From NCBI RefSeq assembly GCF_037811135.1, contig NZ_CP149130.1, positions 509,001 through 573,000 on the forward strand: a stretch of 64,000 nucleotides of DNA. Reading direction: 5' to 3'. Every line of letters starts with the position of its first letter. Position 1 is the first letter of the stretch. Positions 34,252 through 42,313 of this stretch are shown here, piece by piece. The translations under genes and the position numbers were made by a program. The DNA is from Aeromonas rivipollensis (GTDB taxonomy: Bacteria; Pseudomonadota; Gammaproteobacteria; Enterobacterales; Aeromonadaceae). The notes below the pieces were generated by a model that was not told the DNA's origin, did no database searches, and saw nothing but the letters and a program-made list of their open reading frames with translations.

Positions 34252-34563
34252 ATGTTCGATCTGGAAGAGACCGTCATGGGTCTTATCATCAATGCCGGCA
34301 TGAGCCGCAGCCTCTGTTTCGAGGCGCTGCGCCAGGCCAGGGCCGGCCAGTTTGCGGAGGCCGATGACCTGCTGCGCCAGGCCGCCGAGGCAGCCAATGC
34401 GGCCCACGGGGTACAGACCAGGCTGATCGAGGCGGATGAAGGGGAGGGCAAGATCCCGGTCACGCTGATCCTGGTCCACGCCCAGGACCACCTGATGACC
34501 GCCATGTTGGCTCGGGAGCTGGTCACCGAGCTCATCGAGCTACATCGCAAGCTGGCTGCCTGA
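34252..34563 (+). CDS. PTS EIIA, lactose/cellobiose family
   Basis: A 103-residue helical phosphocarrier that forms a trimer in this family. His76 in LVHAQDHLMTAMLARELV is the phosphorylated residue, aligning with His76 of E. coli ChbA. AAGGAG precedes the ATG. It supplies EIIB at 31071 and possibly both EIIC proteins. A GC-rich hairpin without a T run sits in the 69-bp gap upstream. Confidence 0.93.
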   Translation: MFDLEETVMGLIINAGMSRSLCFEALRQARAGQFAEADDLLRQAAEAANAAHGVQTRLIEADEGEGKIPVTLILVHAQDHLMTAMLARELVTELIELHRKLAA

Positions 34564-34574
34564 GGAAGACGATC

Positions 34575-35504
34575 ATGTTGCGACTCGGACTCGACATCGG
34601 GGGAACCAAGATCGAGGCTCAACTGCTCGATGGCCAGGGTGTCAGCCTGCTGCGCAGGCGGATCGCGACCCCGACCACGGGGTACGGCGATTTCCTGGCG
34701 GCCATCACCGGGCTGGTGAGAGAGATACGGCAGGCGATGGACAGCGTCTTCACCATCGGCATCGGGCTGCCCGGGGCGATCGACCCGCAGACGGGTCGCA
34801 TCAAGAATGCCAACTGTCTGTTTCTCAACGGACAGGACCTCAAGCAAGACCTGACCCAGGCGCTGGGCCAGCCGGTCTGGCTCGCCAATGACGCCGACTG
34901 TTTCGCCCTCTCGGAGGCCGTCGACGGGGCGGGAGAGGCGGGCAGGGTAGTGTTTGGCATCATCCTAGGCACCGGCTGTGGTGGCGGCTTGGTGGTCAAT
35001 CGCCAGCTCGTCGTCGGTCCCAACGCCATCACCGGGGAGTGGGGTCACAATCCGCTGCCCGGTTATGACCCGGCGCTTGATGGCCCAACCCAACCCTGTT
35101 ACTGCGGGCGCAGCAACTGCATCGAGCGGTTCGTCTCCGGGACAGGGTTTGCCGGTCGTTTCGTGGAGCGTCATGGCCGTGGGCTGTCCCCCCTCGGGAT
35201 CATCACGGCCGCCGCCGAGGGGGATCTGGAGGCCGAGGTCCACTATGACCACTTCATCCAGGCCCTGGCCCGCAGCGTCGCCAGCCTGATCAATGTGCTG
35301 GACCCGGATGTCATCGTACTGGGGGGCGGCCTCTCCAACATCGTCTCCCTCTATCGCGATCTGCCGGCGGCAGTGATTCCCTACCTGTTCTCGGCGCAGT
35401 GCCTCACCCCCATAGTGCCTGCCCGCTACGGGGATAGCAGCGGGGTACGCGGCGCCGCCTGGCTGCCAAGCTGCGTCGAAGGAGCCACCACATGGGCCAT
35501 CTGA
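34575..35504 (+). CDS. ROK family sugar kinase, Mak (fructokinase)-like
   Basis: A 309-residue kinase. LGLDIGGTKIEAQLLDGQG forms the phosphate loop. The zinc-binding ROK motif is PCYCGRSNCIERFVSGTG, with the catalytic Asp in ANDADCFALSEAVDG. Long segments (IKNAN, TGEWGHNPLP, DPDVIVLGGGLSN, GDSSGVRGAAWL) follow E. coli Mak (manno/fructokinase) more closely than NagK. In this operon a likely job is phosphorylating the free hexose released by the glycosidase. It begins 11 bp after the EIIA stop. Confidence 0.85.
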   Translation: MLRLGLDIGGTKIEAQLLDGQGVSLLRRRIATPTTGYGDFLAAITGLVREIRQAMDSVFTIGIGLPGAIDPQTGRIKNANCLFLNGQDLKQDLTQALGQPVWLANDADCFALSEAVDGAGEAGRVVFGIILGTGCGGGLVVNRQLVVGPNAITGEWGHNPLPGYDPALDGPTQPCYCGRSNCIERFVSGTGFAGRFVERHGRGLSPLGIITAAAEGDLEAEVHYDHFIQALARSVASLINVLDPDVIVLGGGLSNIVSLYRDLPAAVIPYLFSAQCLTPIVPARYGDSSGVRGAAWLPSCVEGATTWAI

Positions 35505-35730
35505 GCCTTGGCCGAGGAGAGCGCGCCGACTCGCCTACCCCGGCGGGCGATGCCTGTCAGGGGCTGAGACACTGCCTCGGGCCCTAGTCCCCCACCCGAT
35601 TTGATCCATGCCCTTTGCCCTACATTGCGTCGCGATGGGGGAAAGGCATGCCCAAATTTGTCCTCCCTTCGGGGAGACAGATAAATAAGTGCTTGTATAT
35701 CAAAAACATAAAACTCAAGGAATGATAATA

Positions 35731-36870
35731 ATGAAACTGACAAACCTGTCCGCCCAGCTCCTTGCCATCCTGGCCCTGAGCACCCCTTTCATGGCCAGCG
35801 CCGTGGTGGAGACCAACACGGACTTCGGGCGCCTGAGCCTGGGGGGCGATGCGGAGATCAACCTGAACGCGTCCAATACCACCCGTGGCAACGTGCTGGG
35901 TCAAACCAGCGAGACCCGCACCGATCGCTGGGACGAGGATGGTCGCCTGCTGCTGAACTTCCTCGGGGTACGGGAGCTGGAAGATGGTCGCTATGGCCAG
36001 ATCCAGATCCAGCCCACCATAGGCACCAATGGTGGTGCCGGTGCCGACGATGCTTATCTGGGATTCGGCCAGCGCAGCAACTGGGGGATGAAAGTCGGCC
36101 GCTTCGAGGCCTACGACATGTTCCCGCTGGGTCAGGACATCTTTGTCGAGCATTCCGGTGACAGCGCCAACGACCTCTACTCCGATGGCAATGGCTATGT
36201 CTACATGCTCAAGGAGGGTCGTGGCCGGGCAGGCAAGGGGGGTCAGCTTCTGCTCAACAAAGAGGCGGGCAACTGGTATCTGGAGCTCTCCACCCTGATC
36301 GGAGATCGCACCAATCTGTTTGCAGGCCAGCAATACCACGGCTATGCGCTGACCAAAGCCAAAGACTCCATCATCGTGCGTCCCGTCATCGCCTGGAAAG
36401 GTGAAAACCTGAAAGTCGCCTTGGGGGCCGAGGGCAATGTGATCAGCGACGCCATCGTCACCAGCGACGACGTCTCGGTATCCGATCGCATGGGTTATGG
36501 CCTCACCACCAGCTGGACCCAGGATGCCCTGGTCATCAATGCCAACCTGGCCCGCATGGATGCCGAGGCCGAAACTGATACCACCCTGGGCGCCAACCTG
36601 CTCTGGCACAATGCCGGCCTGGGTTACATCTACGCCATCAACGACATCAGCAGCGCCAATCTGAACAACACCAGCGCCGACTTCAGCAAGATGATCGGCA
36701 AGCACAGCATCAACACCGTCTACGCCTCCTACAAGATCCCGAGCGTGCTGGACCTGAACAACTTCGATATCTATCTGGGAGCCTACTGGTCCCAGCTGAA
36801 TGTCGACAGCGGCGAGGTGGACAACATCGATCGCTACGGTGGCCGGGTGCGTTTCAAATATTTCTTCTGA
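35731..36870 (+). CDS. Outer-membrane carbohydrate porin
   Basis: A 379-residue beta-barrel protein. The signal peptide (MKLTNLSAQLLAILALSTPFMASA) is followed by alternating amphipathic strands with many aromatic girdle residues and a C-terminal phenylalanine, the outer-membrane insertion signal. It resembles RafY-type glycoporins, but no single family is certain. Its place at the end of the beta-glucoside PTS operon suggests it admits oligosaccharides through the outer membrane. The start at 35731 has AAGGA about 9 nt upstream; ATG 35722 is too close to that site. The 226-bp gap before it may hold its own promoter. Confidence 0.78.
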   Translation: MKLTNLSAQLLAILALSTPFMASAVVETNTDFGRLSLGGDAEINLNASNTTRGNVLGQTSETRTDRWDEDGRLLLNFLGVRELEDGRYGQIQIQPTIGTNGGAGADDAYLGFGQRSNWGMKVGRFEAYDMFPLGQDIFVEHSGDSANDLYSDGNGYVYMLKEGRGRAGKGGQLLLNKEAGNWYLELSTLIGDRTNLFAGQQYHGYALTKAKDSIIVRPVIAWKGENLKVALGAEGNVISDAIVTSDDVSVSDRMGYGLTTSWTQDALVINANLARMDAEAETDTTLGANLLWHNAGLGYIYAINDISSANLNNTSADFSKMIGKHSINTVYASYKIPSVLDLNNFDIYLGAYWSQLNVDSGEVDNIDRYGGRVRFKYFF

Positions 36871-36889
36871 TGGAAGCCATATTGGCAGA

Positions 36890-36911
36890 GGGGGGCAAGG
36901 GCCCCCCTTTT
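36890..36911 (+). terminator. Terminator after the porin gene
   Basis: GGGGGGC / GCCCCCC stem with an AAGG loop and four T residues. Confidence 0.85.
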
Positions 36912-36971
36912 CCATTGGTCAGGCTGCCGGCCCTTACCGGAGGTCGCTGGCCTGTGCTAGGATGGAGGCCT

Positions 36972-36985
36972 GTTAACCGGTTACC
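36972..36985. promoter_or_regulatory. LacI-type operator before the regulator gene
   Basis: TAACCGGTTA palindrome (36974-36983), 15 bp before the regulator start, sharing the AACCGGTT core with the palindrome at 30983. Its position implies autorepression. Confidence 0.65.
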
Positions 36986-36997
36986 GTTGATGAAGCC

Positions 36998-37960
36998 ATG
37001 GCCAATATTACCGATGTGTCGCGCCTCGCGAATGTGTCTAAAGCCACCGTTTCCCGCGTCCTGAGCGGCTCGCGCGGCGTGCGTGAAGAGAGCCGGTTGG
37101 CCGTGCTGCAAGCCGCCGAGCAGCTGAATTTCCGACCCAATGCCACGGCTCGCTCCCTGGCGACCCAGGCGACGGATTGTGTGGGCATCATCCTCTCCCC
37201 CCAGCTTGGCAATCGTCTGGCCAGCATGCTGCCGCTGCTGGAAGGAGCGCTGGCCAAGACAGGCAAGAGCATGCTGGTGCGCTTTGCCGACGAGGCGCAG
37301 CAACAGCAGCTGGCGGTCGATGAACTGCTGGGAGGGCGTTGTGATGGCGTGCTGGTGCTCGGTACCAAACAGCCTCTGAATCCGGACCCGCGCCTCATTC
37401 AGCTCGATGGGGTGAGCGACACCGGCAACCTCAACCTCAGCTATGACCTGACCTTCGCCACCGAGAGCGCCTGTCGCTTCCTGCTCGGCAAGGGTCACCG
37501 CCAGTTGGTGCTGATGCTGGATGACAAACTGTCCCCAGCCGGAAAGAGCGCCATCCAGGGTTATCAGCAGGCACTTCAGCAGCAATCCCTGCCCTATAAC
37601 AGCCAGCTGGTGATCGACGGTACCGACAACCAGCAGGCGCTGCTCGGCTTGCTCAATCGTTACCTGCCCTTCACGGCGCTGGTGGTGCAGCAAGATGCCC
37701 AGGCTGCCGACGCCATGAGGCTGTTGCGCGAGTTCAACCTCCATATCCCTCAGGATGTCTCCGTCATCAGCCTGGAAGGCTCCTCCCTGGCGAGCCAGCT
37801 GACCCCGCCGCTGACCTGCATCGAATACCCGAGTGAGCGGCTGGCCCAGGAGAGCGTGCGGGTGTTGCAAGCACAGCTGGCGCAGAGTCTGCGACCGGCC
37901 GATGAGCAGCAGAAATTCCAGGGGCGCCTGGTGGTGCGTGAATCCGTGTTGGCCCGCTAG
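36998..37960 (+). CDS. LacI family regulator of the beta-glucoside PTS genes (AscG-like)
   Basis: A 320-residue LacI-type regulator. HTH and hinge (residues 1-60) read ITDVSRLANVSKATVSRVLS and VREESRLAVLQAAEQLNF, followed by a periplasmic-binding-protein-like effector domain. Matching AACCGGTT-centred palindromes lie in front of this gene and at the divergent PTS promoter, so it most likely represses both until a phospho-beta-glucoside or similar effector is present. AscG of E. coli binds a very similar core. The effector is inference. Confidence 0.88.
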   Translation: MANITDVSRLANVSKATVSRVLSGSRGVREESRLAVLQAAEQLNFRPNATARSLATQATDCVGIILSPQLGNRLASMLPLLEGALAKTGKSMLVRFADEAQQQQLAVDELLGGRCDGVLVLGTKQPLNPDPRLIQLDGVSDTGNLNLSYDLTFATESACRFLLGKGHRQLVLMLDDKLSPAGKSAIQGYQQALQQQSLPYNSQLVIDGTDNQQALLGLLNRYLPFTALVVQQDAQAADAMRLLREFNLHIPQDVSVISLEGSSLASQLTPPLTCIEYPSERLAQESVRVLQAQLAQSLRPADEQQKFQGRLVVRESVLAR

Positions 37961-37963
37961 GGC

Positions 37964-37994
37964 TTGACCTTGCCGCGGGCGTCAGCTTTAGGCT
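37964..37994 (+). promoter_or_regulatory. Candidate long-spacer promoter of the CopZ-like gene
   Basis: TTGACC (37964-37969) and TAGGCT (37989-37994) with a 19-bp spacer, as in promoters activated by MerR-family metal sensors. No clean CueR inverted repeat is visible. Confidence 0.3.
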
Positions 37995-38022
37995 GGGAAC
38001 ACATCCAAAGAGGAGATATCCC

Positions 38023-38217
38023 ATGACCATAGAACTCACCATTTCCGGCATGTCCTGCGGTGGCTGCGCCGCCAGCCTGCAGAAGGCGCTGCTGGCTCAG
38101 AGCACCGTCAGCCAGGCCCGGGTCGATTTTGGCAGCCGCAAGGCTGTTATCGAGAGCGAACTGAGCAAGGGCGAGTTGATCGCGCTGATCGAAGCCCAAG
38201 GATTCAATGCGGAGTGA
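38023..38217 (+). CDS. Heavy-metal-associated domain protein (CopZ-like)
   Basis: A 64-residue single HMA domain with the metal-binding motif GMSCGGC (Cys12 and Cys15) and the usual beta-alpha-beta pattern. Proteins of this size are cytosolic copper(I) chaperones. No copper ATPase or sensor gene is near, so the partner is unknown. AGGAG precedes the ATG. Confidence 0.85.
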   Translation: MTIELTISGMSCGGCAASLQKALLAQSTVSQARVDFGSRKAVIESELSKGELIALIEAQGFNAE

Positions 38218-38277
38218 TTTATCCCTATATGGGTAAAAATCAGACCAATATTCTGTTTACTTGTTTTTATTGTTGAG

Positions 38278-38287
38278 AGTGATCACT
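38278..38287. promoter_or_regulatory. Possible CRP/FNR-type half-symmetric site before ansB
   Basis: AGTGATCACT palindrome within TTGAGAGTGATCACTTAA, 60 bp before the asparaginase start. E. coli ansB is controlled by CRP and FNR from similar positions; the match here is only partial. Confidence 0.35.
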
Positions 38288-38346
38288 TAAAAACGATTTA
38301 AACTGGATGAAAATGCTGCAGTCAACTAACCCAAAAGGATTGCAGC

Positions 38347-39405
38347 ATGACTCACCCTATCCGCAAGACCCTGCTCGCCGTCGTCCTCGGCATGACCCTC
38401 TCCCCCCTGGCCATGGCCCTGCCGCAGGTTCATATTCTGGCGACCGGTGGCACCATAGCCGGTGCGGGGCAGTCCGCCACCCAATCCAACTATGAAGCGG
38501 GTAAGGTGGCCATCGAGACCCTGATCGCCGCCGTGCCCGAGATGAAGAACGTGGCCGAGGTGCAGGGGGAGCAGGTGGTCAAGATCGGCTCCCAGGACAT
38601 GAACGACGAGGTGTGGCTCAAGCTGGCAAAGCGGGTCAACGAGCTGCTGGCCAAGGATGACGTGGATGGTATCGTCATCACCCACGGCACCGACACCATG
38701 GAAGAGACCGCCTACTTCCTCAACCTGACCGTCAAGAGCGACAAGCCGGTGGTGCTGGTCGGCGCCATGCGCCCCTCCACCGCCATGAGTGCCGACGGCC
38801 CGCTGAATCTGTATAACGCCGTGGTCACCGCCTCCGACCCCAGCTCCAAGGGGCGTGGCGTCATGGTCGCCATGAACGACACGGTGCTGGATGCCCGGGA
38901 CGTCACCAAGACCAACACCACGGGGGTGCAGACCTTCGCCGCCCCCAACTTCGGCCCGCTGGGTTACATCCACAACGGCAAGATCGACTACCAGCGCAGC
39001 CCGGCCCGCCTGCACACCAGCAAGACGCCGTTCGATGTGAGCAAGCTCGACAAGCTGCCGCAGGTGGGCATCGTCTACAACTATGCCAACGCCACCGATC
39101 TGCCGGCCAAGGCCATGGTGGATGCCAAGTTTGACGGCATCGTCAGCGCCGGGGTGGGCAACGGCAACCTCTATCACAGCCTGTTCGACACCCTGGCCAA
39201 GGCAAGCGAGGACGGCATCCGTGTGGTGCGCTCCGCCCGCGTGCCGACCGGCGCCACCACCCTGGATGCCGAGATCGACGACGCCAAGTACGGCTTCGTG
39301 GCCGCCGGCACCCTGAACCCGCAGAAGGCGCGCATCCTCTTGATGCTCTCTCTGACCCAGAGCAAGGATCCGGCCCAGATCCAGCGCTGGTTCCAGCAGT
39401 TCTGA
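38347..39405 (+). CDS. ansB: Periplasmic L-asparaginase II
   Basis: A 352-residue enzyme that hydrolyses asparagine to aspartate and ammonia. A signal peptide (about 24 residues, ending MAMA) precedes the two catalytic signatures: ILATGGTIAGAG with the nucleophile Thr, and ITHGTDTMEETAYFL with the second Thr and Asp. The length and the periplasmic signal match type II. AAAGGA precedes the ATG. It is followed by a long inverted-repeat terminator. Confidence 0.93.
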   Translation: MTHPIRKTLLAVVLGMTLSPLAMALPQVHILATGGTIAGAGQSATQSNYEAGKVAIETLIAAVPEMKNVAEVQGEQVVKIGSQDMNDEVWLKLAKRVNELLAKDDVDGIVITHGTDTMEETAYFLNLTVKSDKPVVLVGAMRPSTAMSADGPLNLYNAVVTASDPSSKGRGVMVAMNDTVLDARDVTKTNTTGVQTFAAPNFGPLGYIHNGKIDYQRSPARLHTSKTPFDVSKLDKLPQVGIVYNYANATDLPAKAMVDAKFDGIVSAGVGNGNLYHSLFDTLAKASEDGIRVVRSARVPTGATTLDAEIDDAKYGFVAAGTLNPQKARILLMLSLTQSKDPAQIQRWFQQF

Positions 39406-39438
39406 TCCCGGGGCTCAACCTGCTAACCTAAACCCATG

Positions 39439-39471
39439 AAGAAAGGGCAGGATCGGATCCTGCCCTTTCTT
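39439..39471. terminator. Long terminator between ansB and the antiporter gene
   Basis: 16-bp perfect inverted repeat (AAGAAAGGGCAGGATC) around one central base, lying between two convergent genes. Confidence 0.85.
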
Positions 39472-39500
39472 ATGGCGCCATCTTCACAGAGAGCGCGCCG

Positions 39501-40487
39501 TCAGCTCACCATCAGCCAGCCGTAGAAACCCAGGTACACCAGTCCCACGCAGGCCAGCCTGCCCGCCGTCATCCGCCCACGGCTGAAGCCCCACCACAGC
39601 AGTACCACCGCCAGCAGGGTCACCAGGGAGGAGACCATCATGGTGCTGTCGAGCAACCAGGGGGTGAACAGCAGGCAGAACGCCTTGGGTATGGTGCCCT
39701 GGATCATCATGGCGCCGGAGATGTTGGCCAGCGCCAGCCGGTTCTTGCCCTGACGCACCCAGATCAGCACGTTCATCAGCTCCGGCATCTCGGTCGCCAC
39801 CGGGCTCAGCAGCAGGGCCGCCAGCACGGGGGAGAGGCCGAACAGCTCACCCATGCTCTCCAGCTGATGAACGAACAGCTGGGCCGCCAGCGCCACCACC
39901 ACCAGGGCTCCCAGGGTCTGCAGCAGCACCTTGCGTAGGGCCGGGATCTCGGCCTTGGGATCCAGCTTGAGGGGCTCTGGCAACGGAGTCTCGTGGCTGT
40001 CGCTCTGTTTCAGCTCGCGCCGCACATAGATCAGATACACCAGCACGAACAGCGGGGCCAGCCAGGTTTTGCCAGTGAAGGCCACCATGCCGAGGGCCAC
40101 CGCCACCATGAAGATAGCGACAAACCAGGCCTGATCCCGACCTGTCTCGCGCTGCGCCTCGCCATCGATGGCCCTGTGTTCAGGGCCCATGCACAGCAGC
40201 AGGGTCAGGCCGACGGCGGCATAGCCTATGGTGGATAGCACCAGGGGGCCACCGAGGGCGGCGCCTATCCCAATCTGTTGCTGGGCGGGGGCATCCCCCA
40301 TCAGCAGGGCCGTCAGGGTAACTATGCATTCGGGCAGGGCAGTGCCGAGGGCCGCCAGCAGGGAGCCGGTGGCACTCTGGGAGAACTTGAAGTGATGGCC
40401 GGTCCATTCGATACCGTTGACGAAATATTCGCAGGCCAGATAGATGGTGACGGCAGAGAGCAGAAATAACAGCAGGGTGATCAACAT
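39501..40487 (-). CDS. Sodium/calcium-exchanger-family antiporter, probable Mn2+ exporter
   Basis: A 328-residue inner-membrane antiporter with about ten TM helices in two inverted halves. The alpha repeats are recognisable: SLLAALGTALPECIVTLTALL (shortened view) in the first half and SPVATEMPELMNVLIW in the second, both with the ion-binding Glu. The ATG at 40487 gives the normal N-terminus; longer in-frame ORFs reach into the upstream leader. That leader contains motifs of the yybP-ykoY manganese riboswitch, so the transported ion is more likely Mn2+ than Ca2+. This reassignment is inference. Confidence 0.8.
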   Translation of the reverse strand: MLITLLLFLLSAVTIYLACEYFVNGIEWTGHHFKFSQSATGSLLAALGTALPECIVTLTALLMGDAPAQQQIGIGAALGGPLVLSTIGYAAVGLTLLLCMGPEHRAIDGEAQRETGRDQAWFVAIFMVAVALGMVAFTGKTWLAPLFVLVYLIYVRRELKQSDSHETPLPEPLKLDPKAEIPALRKVLLQTLGALVVVALAAQLFVHQLESMGELFGLSPVLAALLLSPVATEMPELMNVLIWVRQGKNRLALANISGAMMIQGTIPKAFCLLFTPWLLDSTMMVSSLVTLLAVVLLWWGFSRGRMTAGRLACVGLVYLGFYGWLMVS

Positions 40488-40502
40488 AATGGGCAACCGC
40501 CA

Positions 40503-40541
40503 GGCGAGCAGAACAACCGATGGACCCGATACGGCTCGCCC
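40503..40541 (-). promoter_or_regulatory. Expression platform of the putative manganese riboswitch
   Basis: Two mutually exclusive pairings can be drawn on the minus-strand RNA: CGATACG (40558-40552) with CGTATCG (40533-40527), or GGCGAGC (40540-40534) with GCTCGCC (40509-40503). The second ends 15 nt before the start codon, where it could hide the ribosome binding site. Confidence 0.4.
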
Positions 40542-40554
40542 GGCTGGCTTGCGT

Positions 40555-40680
40555 ATCGAGGCCAAAGGTCTTGCAGAGCGATAGATGCTATCGCCGCTCA
40601 TGCCATGGATCTGATGATCCAAGAATGTTGACATGAGCCCTGCCCGGATCACGGGCGGGTTGCTACTCCCCAATGACAGT
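40555..40680 (-). ncRNA. yybP-ykoY (manganese) riboswitch
   Basis: On the minus strand, the conserved blocks appear in the right order: GGGGAGTAGC (40671-40662), a P2 hairpin, then GCTCATG (40638-40632) running into TCAACAT, its partner CATGAGC (40602-40596), another hairpin, and GACCTTTG (40570-40563). These correspond to the GGGGAGUAGC, GUCAACAU and AGACCUUUGCC elements of the known Mn2+ riboswitch. The P1 closing stem is weaker than in the Lactococcus structure, with two mismatches by eye. It leads the NCX antiporter gene. Confidence 0.8.
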
Positions 40681-40887
40681 GCGGGCTTTTTACCAAGAGA
40701 TGGGTTGCCCCACAAGGAAAATGGCGGCTTATCCCCTCGGCAACTTGTAAGGGGATGTAACCTGGCCACAGACCCACCCCATCAGCTCTGCCCGCCAGGA
40801 TCCAGATCCCGCCCACAAGATCCTCGCCTTGGCACAGGGATTGCTATGAGTTGACTACTGTCCACATTGACTTGGGAAGGGTGAACG

Positions 40888-41475
40888 ATGAAACGGTGGA
40901 TCCAACATTTTTACCAGCTGAATCGCCTCAACTGGCTGATGGTCTGGCTGCTGCTCTGCTGCAGCATCATATTGCTGTTCCCGGCCGGGCTGATGAAAGG
41001 CGCCGTCAGCCAGTGGGCCACGGCTCACGCCGCCTGGCTGGGGGTCGGCATGCTGATCGCCATCTCCTACTTCTGCAGCCAGGGTTTCCTGATCGCCTGG
41101 GAATGGGCCTGCGACGAGTGGCAATCCCGCCGTCAACAGGATCAGCTGGCCCAGATGATAGGCTTCCTCGACTTCAACGAGAAGGCGGTGCTGCGCGAGT
41201 TCGTGCTGCAACGGAAAAGCGTCATAAACCTGCCGATCACCGAGCCTGCCGTCAAAAACCTGATGGATGCCGGGGTGCTGACCTATGCCTATGGCAAGCC
41301 GGTGCGAGAGAAGGAGGACGAAAACCAGATCCGCGCCCTGATGATTGCGCTGCCGGCACGGCCGCTGCTGACCTACAAGGTGCTGGGGCTGTCGCGCGGC
41401 AAGATGAGCGACGAGCAGGTGGAGCAGATCATGAACGCCAGACCCAAGTTTGCCCAGAAGAGTTTCCAGCGCTGA
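40888..41475 (+). CDS. Super-infection exclusion protein B (SieB)-like membrane protein
   Basis: A 195-residue protein with two N-terminal TM helices (about 15-35 and 48-70) and a cytosolic helical C-terminal part. The segment FLDFNEKAVLREFVLQRK after the second helix is what ties it to the SieB family by eye; phage-encoded SieB aborts infection by other phages. I am not certain of the family. AAGGG precedes the ATG. No phage gene or other defence gene is nearby. It is divergent from the antiporter, with about 200 bp between its start and the riboswitch. Confidence 0.55.
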   Translation: MKRWIQHFYQLNRLNWLMVWLLLCCSIILLFPAGLMKGAVSQWATAHAAWLGVGMLIAISYFCSQGFLIAWEWACDEWQSRRQQDQLAQMIGFLDFNEKAVLREFVLQRKSVINLPITEPAVKNLMDAGVLTYAYGKPVREKEDENQIRALMIALPARPLLTYKVLGLSRGKMSDEQVEQIMNARPKFAQKSFQR

Positions 41476-41497
41476 GCCGCCACCATCCTTCAGACAA

Positions 41498-41522
41498 AAG
41501 AGCCGGACTCTGTCCGGCTCTT
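41498..41522. terminator. Bidirectional terminator between the SieB-like gene and mgsA
   Basis: AAGAGCCGGAC / GTCCGGCTCTT stem with a TCT loop between two convergent genes. Confidence 0.85.
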
Positions 41523-41538
41523 CGCTATCTGGTTGGGG

Positions 41539-41997
41539 TTACTCGGTTCTTGCCTTGAGATAACCGGCGTAGTCGGGCACCTGTACGCTGAATGTCTGCT
41601 GCATGTGCGGGCTGTCCATGATGAAGTCCGCCGTCGCTTCGTTGGTGGCGACCGGGATGTTCCAGACAGCCGCGAGGCGCAGCAGCGCCTTCACGTCAGG
41701 ATCGTGCGCCGCGGCATTGAGGGGATCCCAGAAGAAGATCATCACGTCGATCCTGCCCTCGGCAATCAGGGCGCCGAGCTGCTGATCGCCGCCCATGGGG
41801 CCGGAGAAGAGGCAGGTGATGGGCAGCTGTGCCTTCTTGCCGAGCAGGGTGCCAGTGGTGCCGGTCGCATAGAGGTGGTGGAGCTTGAGCTCCTCCTTGC
41901 GGCGCAGCACCCAGTTCAGCAATGGGGCTTTCATGTTGTCGTGAGCCACCAGGGCCACCCGCTTGTGGGGGGCCATCTCACGTGCAATCAGTTCCAT
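41539..41997 (-). CDS. mgsA: Methylglyoxal synthase
   Basis: A 152-residue cytosolic enzyme converting dihydroxyacetone phosphate to methylglyoxal and phosphate. It tracks E. coli MgsA throughout: [55 protein letters not shown] with catalytic aspartates, and [13 protein letters not shown]. The start at 41997 matches the family N-terminus. It stands alone. The 316 bp upstream to bfr contain only the bfr terminator and presumably the mgsA promoter. Confidence 0.93.
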   Translation of the reverse strand: MELIAREMAPHKRVALVAHDNMKAPLLNWVLRRKEELKLHHLYATGTTGTLLGKKAQLPITCLFSGPMGGDQQLGALIAEGRIDVMIFFWDPLNAAAHDPDVKALLRLAAVWNIPVATNEATADFIMDSPHMQQTFSVQVPDYAGYLKARTE

Positions 41998-42264
41998 GGA
42001 AATCATCCGTAGCAAAGTGATGGGAATAGGGCCGTATCCTAATCGAAAGCGGCGTGCGCTGCTTTGCCCTGCATCGTAACTGTGATCACTGCAATGGTTC
42101 AATCCGGCTTGGGGCTGTGCCTCGTTCGCCGGATCCGGCGGTGCGCCCCGTATCGTGAAGGGGGTTGGCTGACTTAGGGACCCCCCCCTGTTGGCCACCT
42201 GCCAGGCAGACAGTAACGCCCGTATGTTTCAATTGCATGCCTGGGCTTCAAGGTGGTGGCCCAG

Positions 42265-42288
42265 AAAAAACCCGCCTTGGCGGGTTGG
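42265..42288 (-). terminator. Terminator of bfr
   Basis: On the minus strand, AACCCGCC / GGCGGGTT stem with a 2-nt loop (42286-42269) followed by six T residues. Confidence 0.88.
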
Positions 42289-42313
42289 GGGCAGCTCTTA
42301 ATGACATCCGCAC

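Noticed and set aside
40888..41475. SieB-like gene as evidence of a prophage
   Set aside because: No integrase, repressor, structural phage gene or attachment repeat is present nearby.
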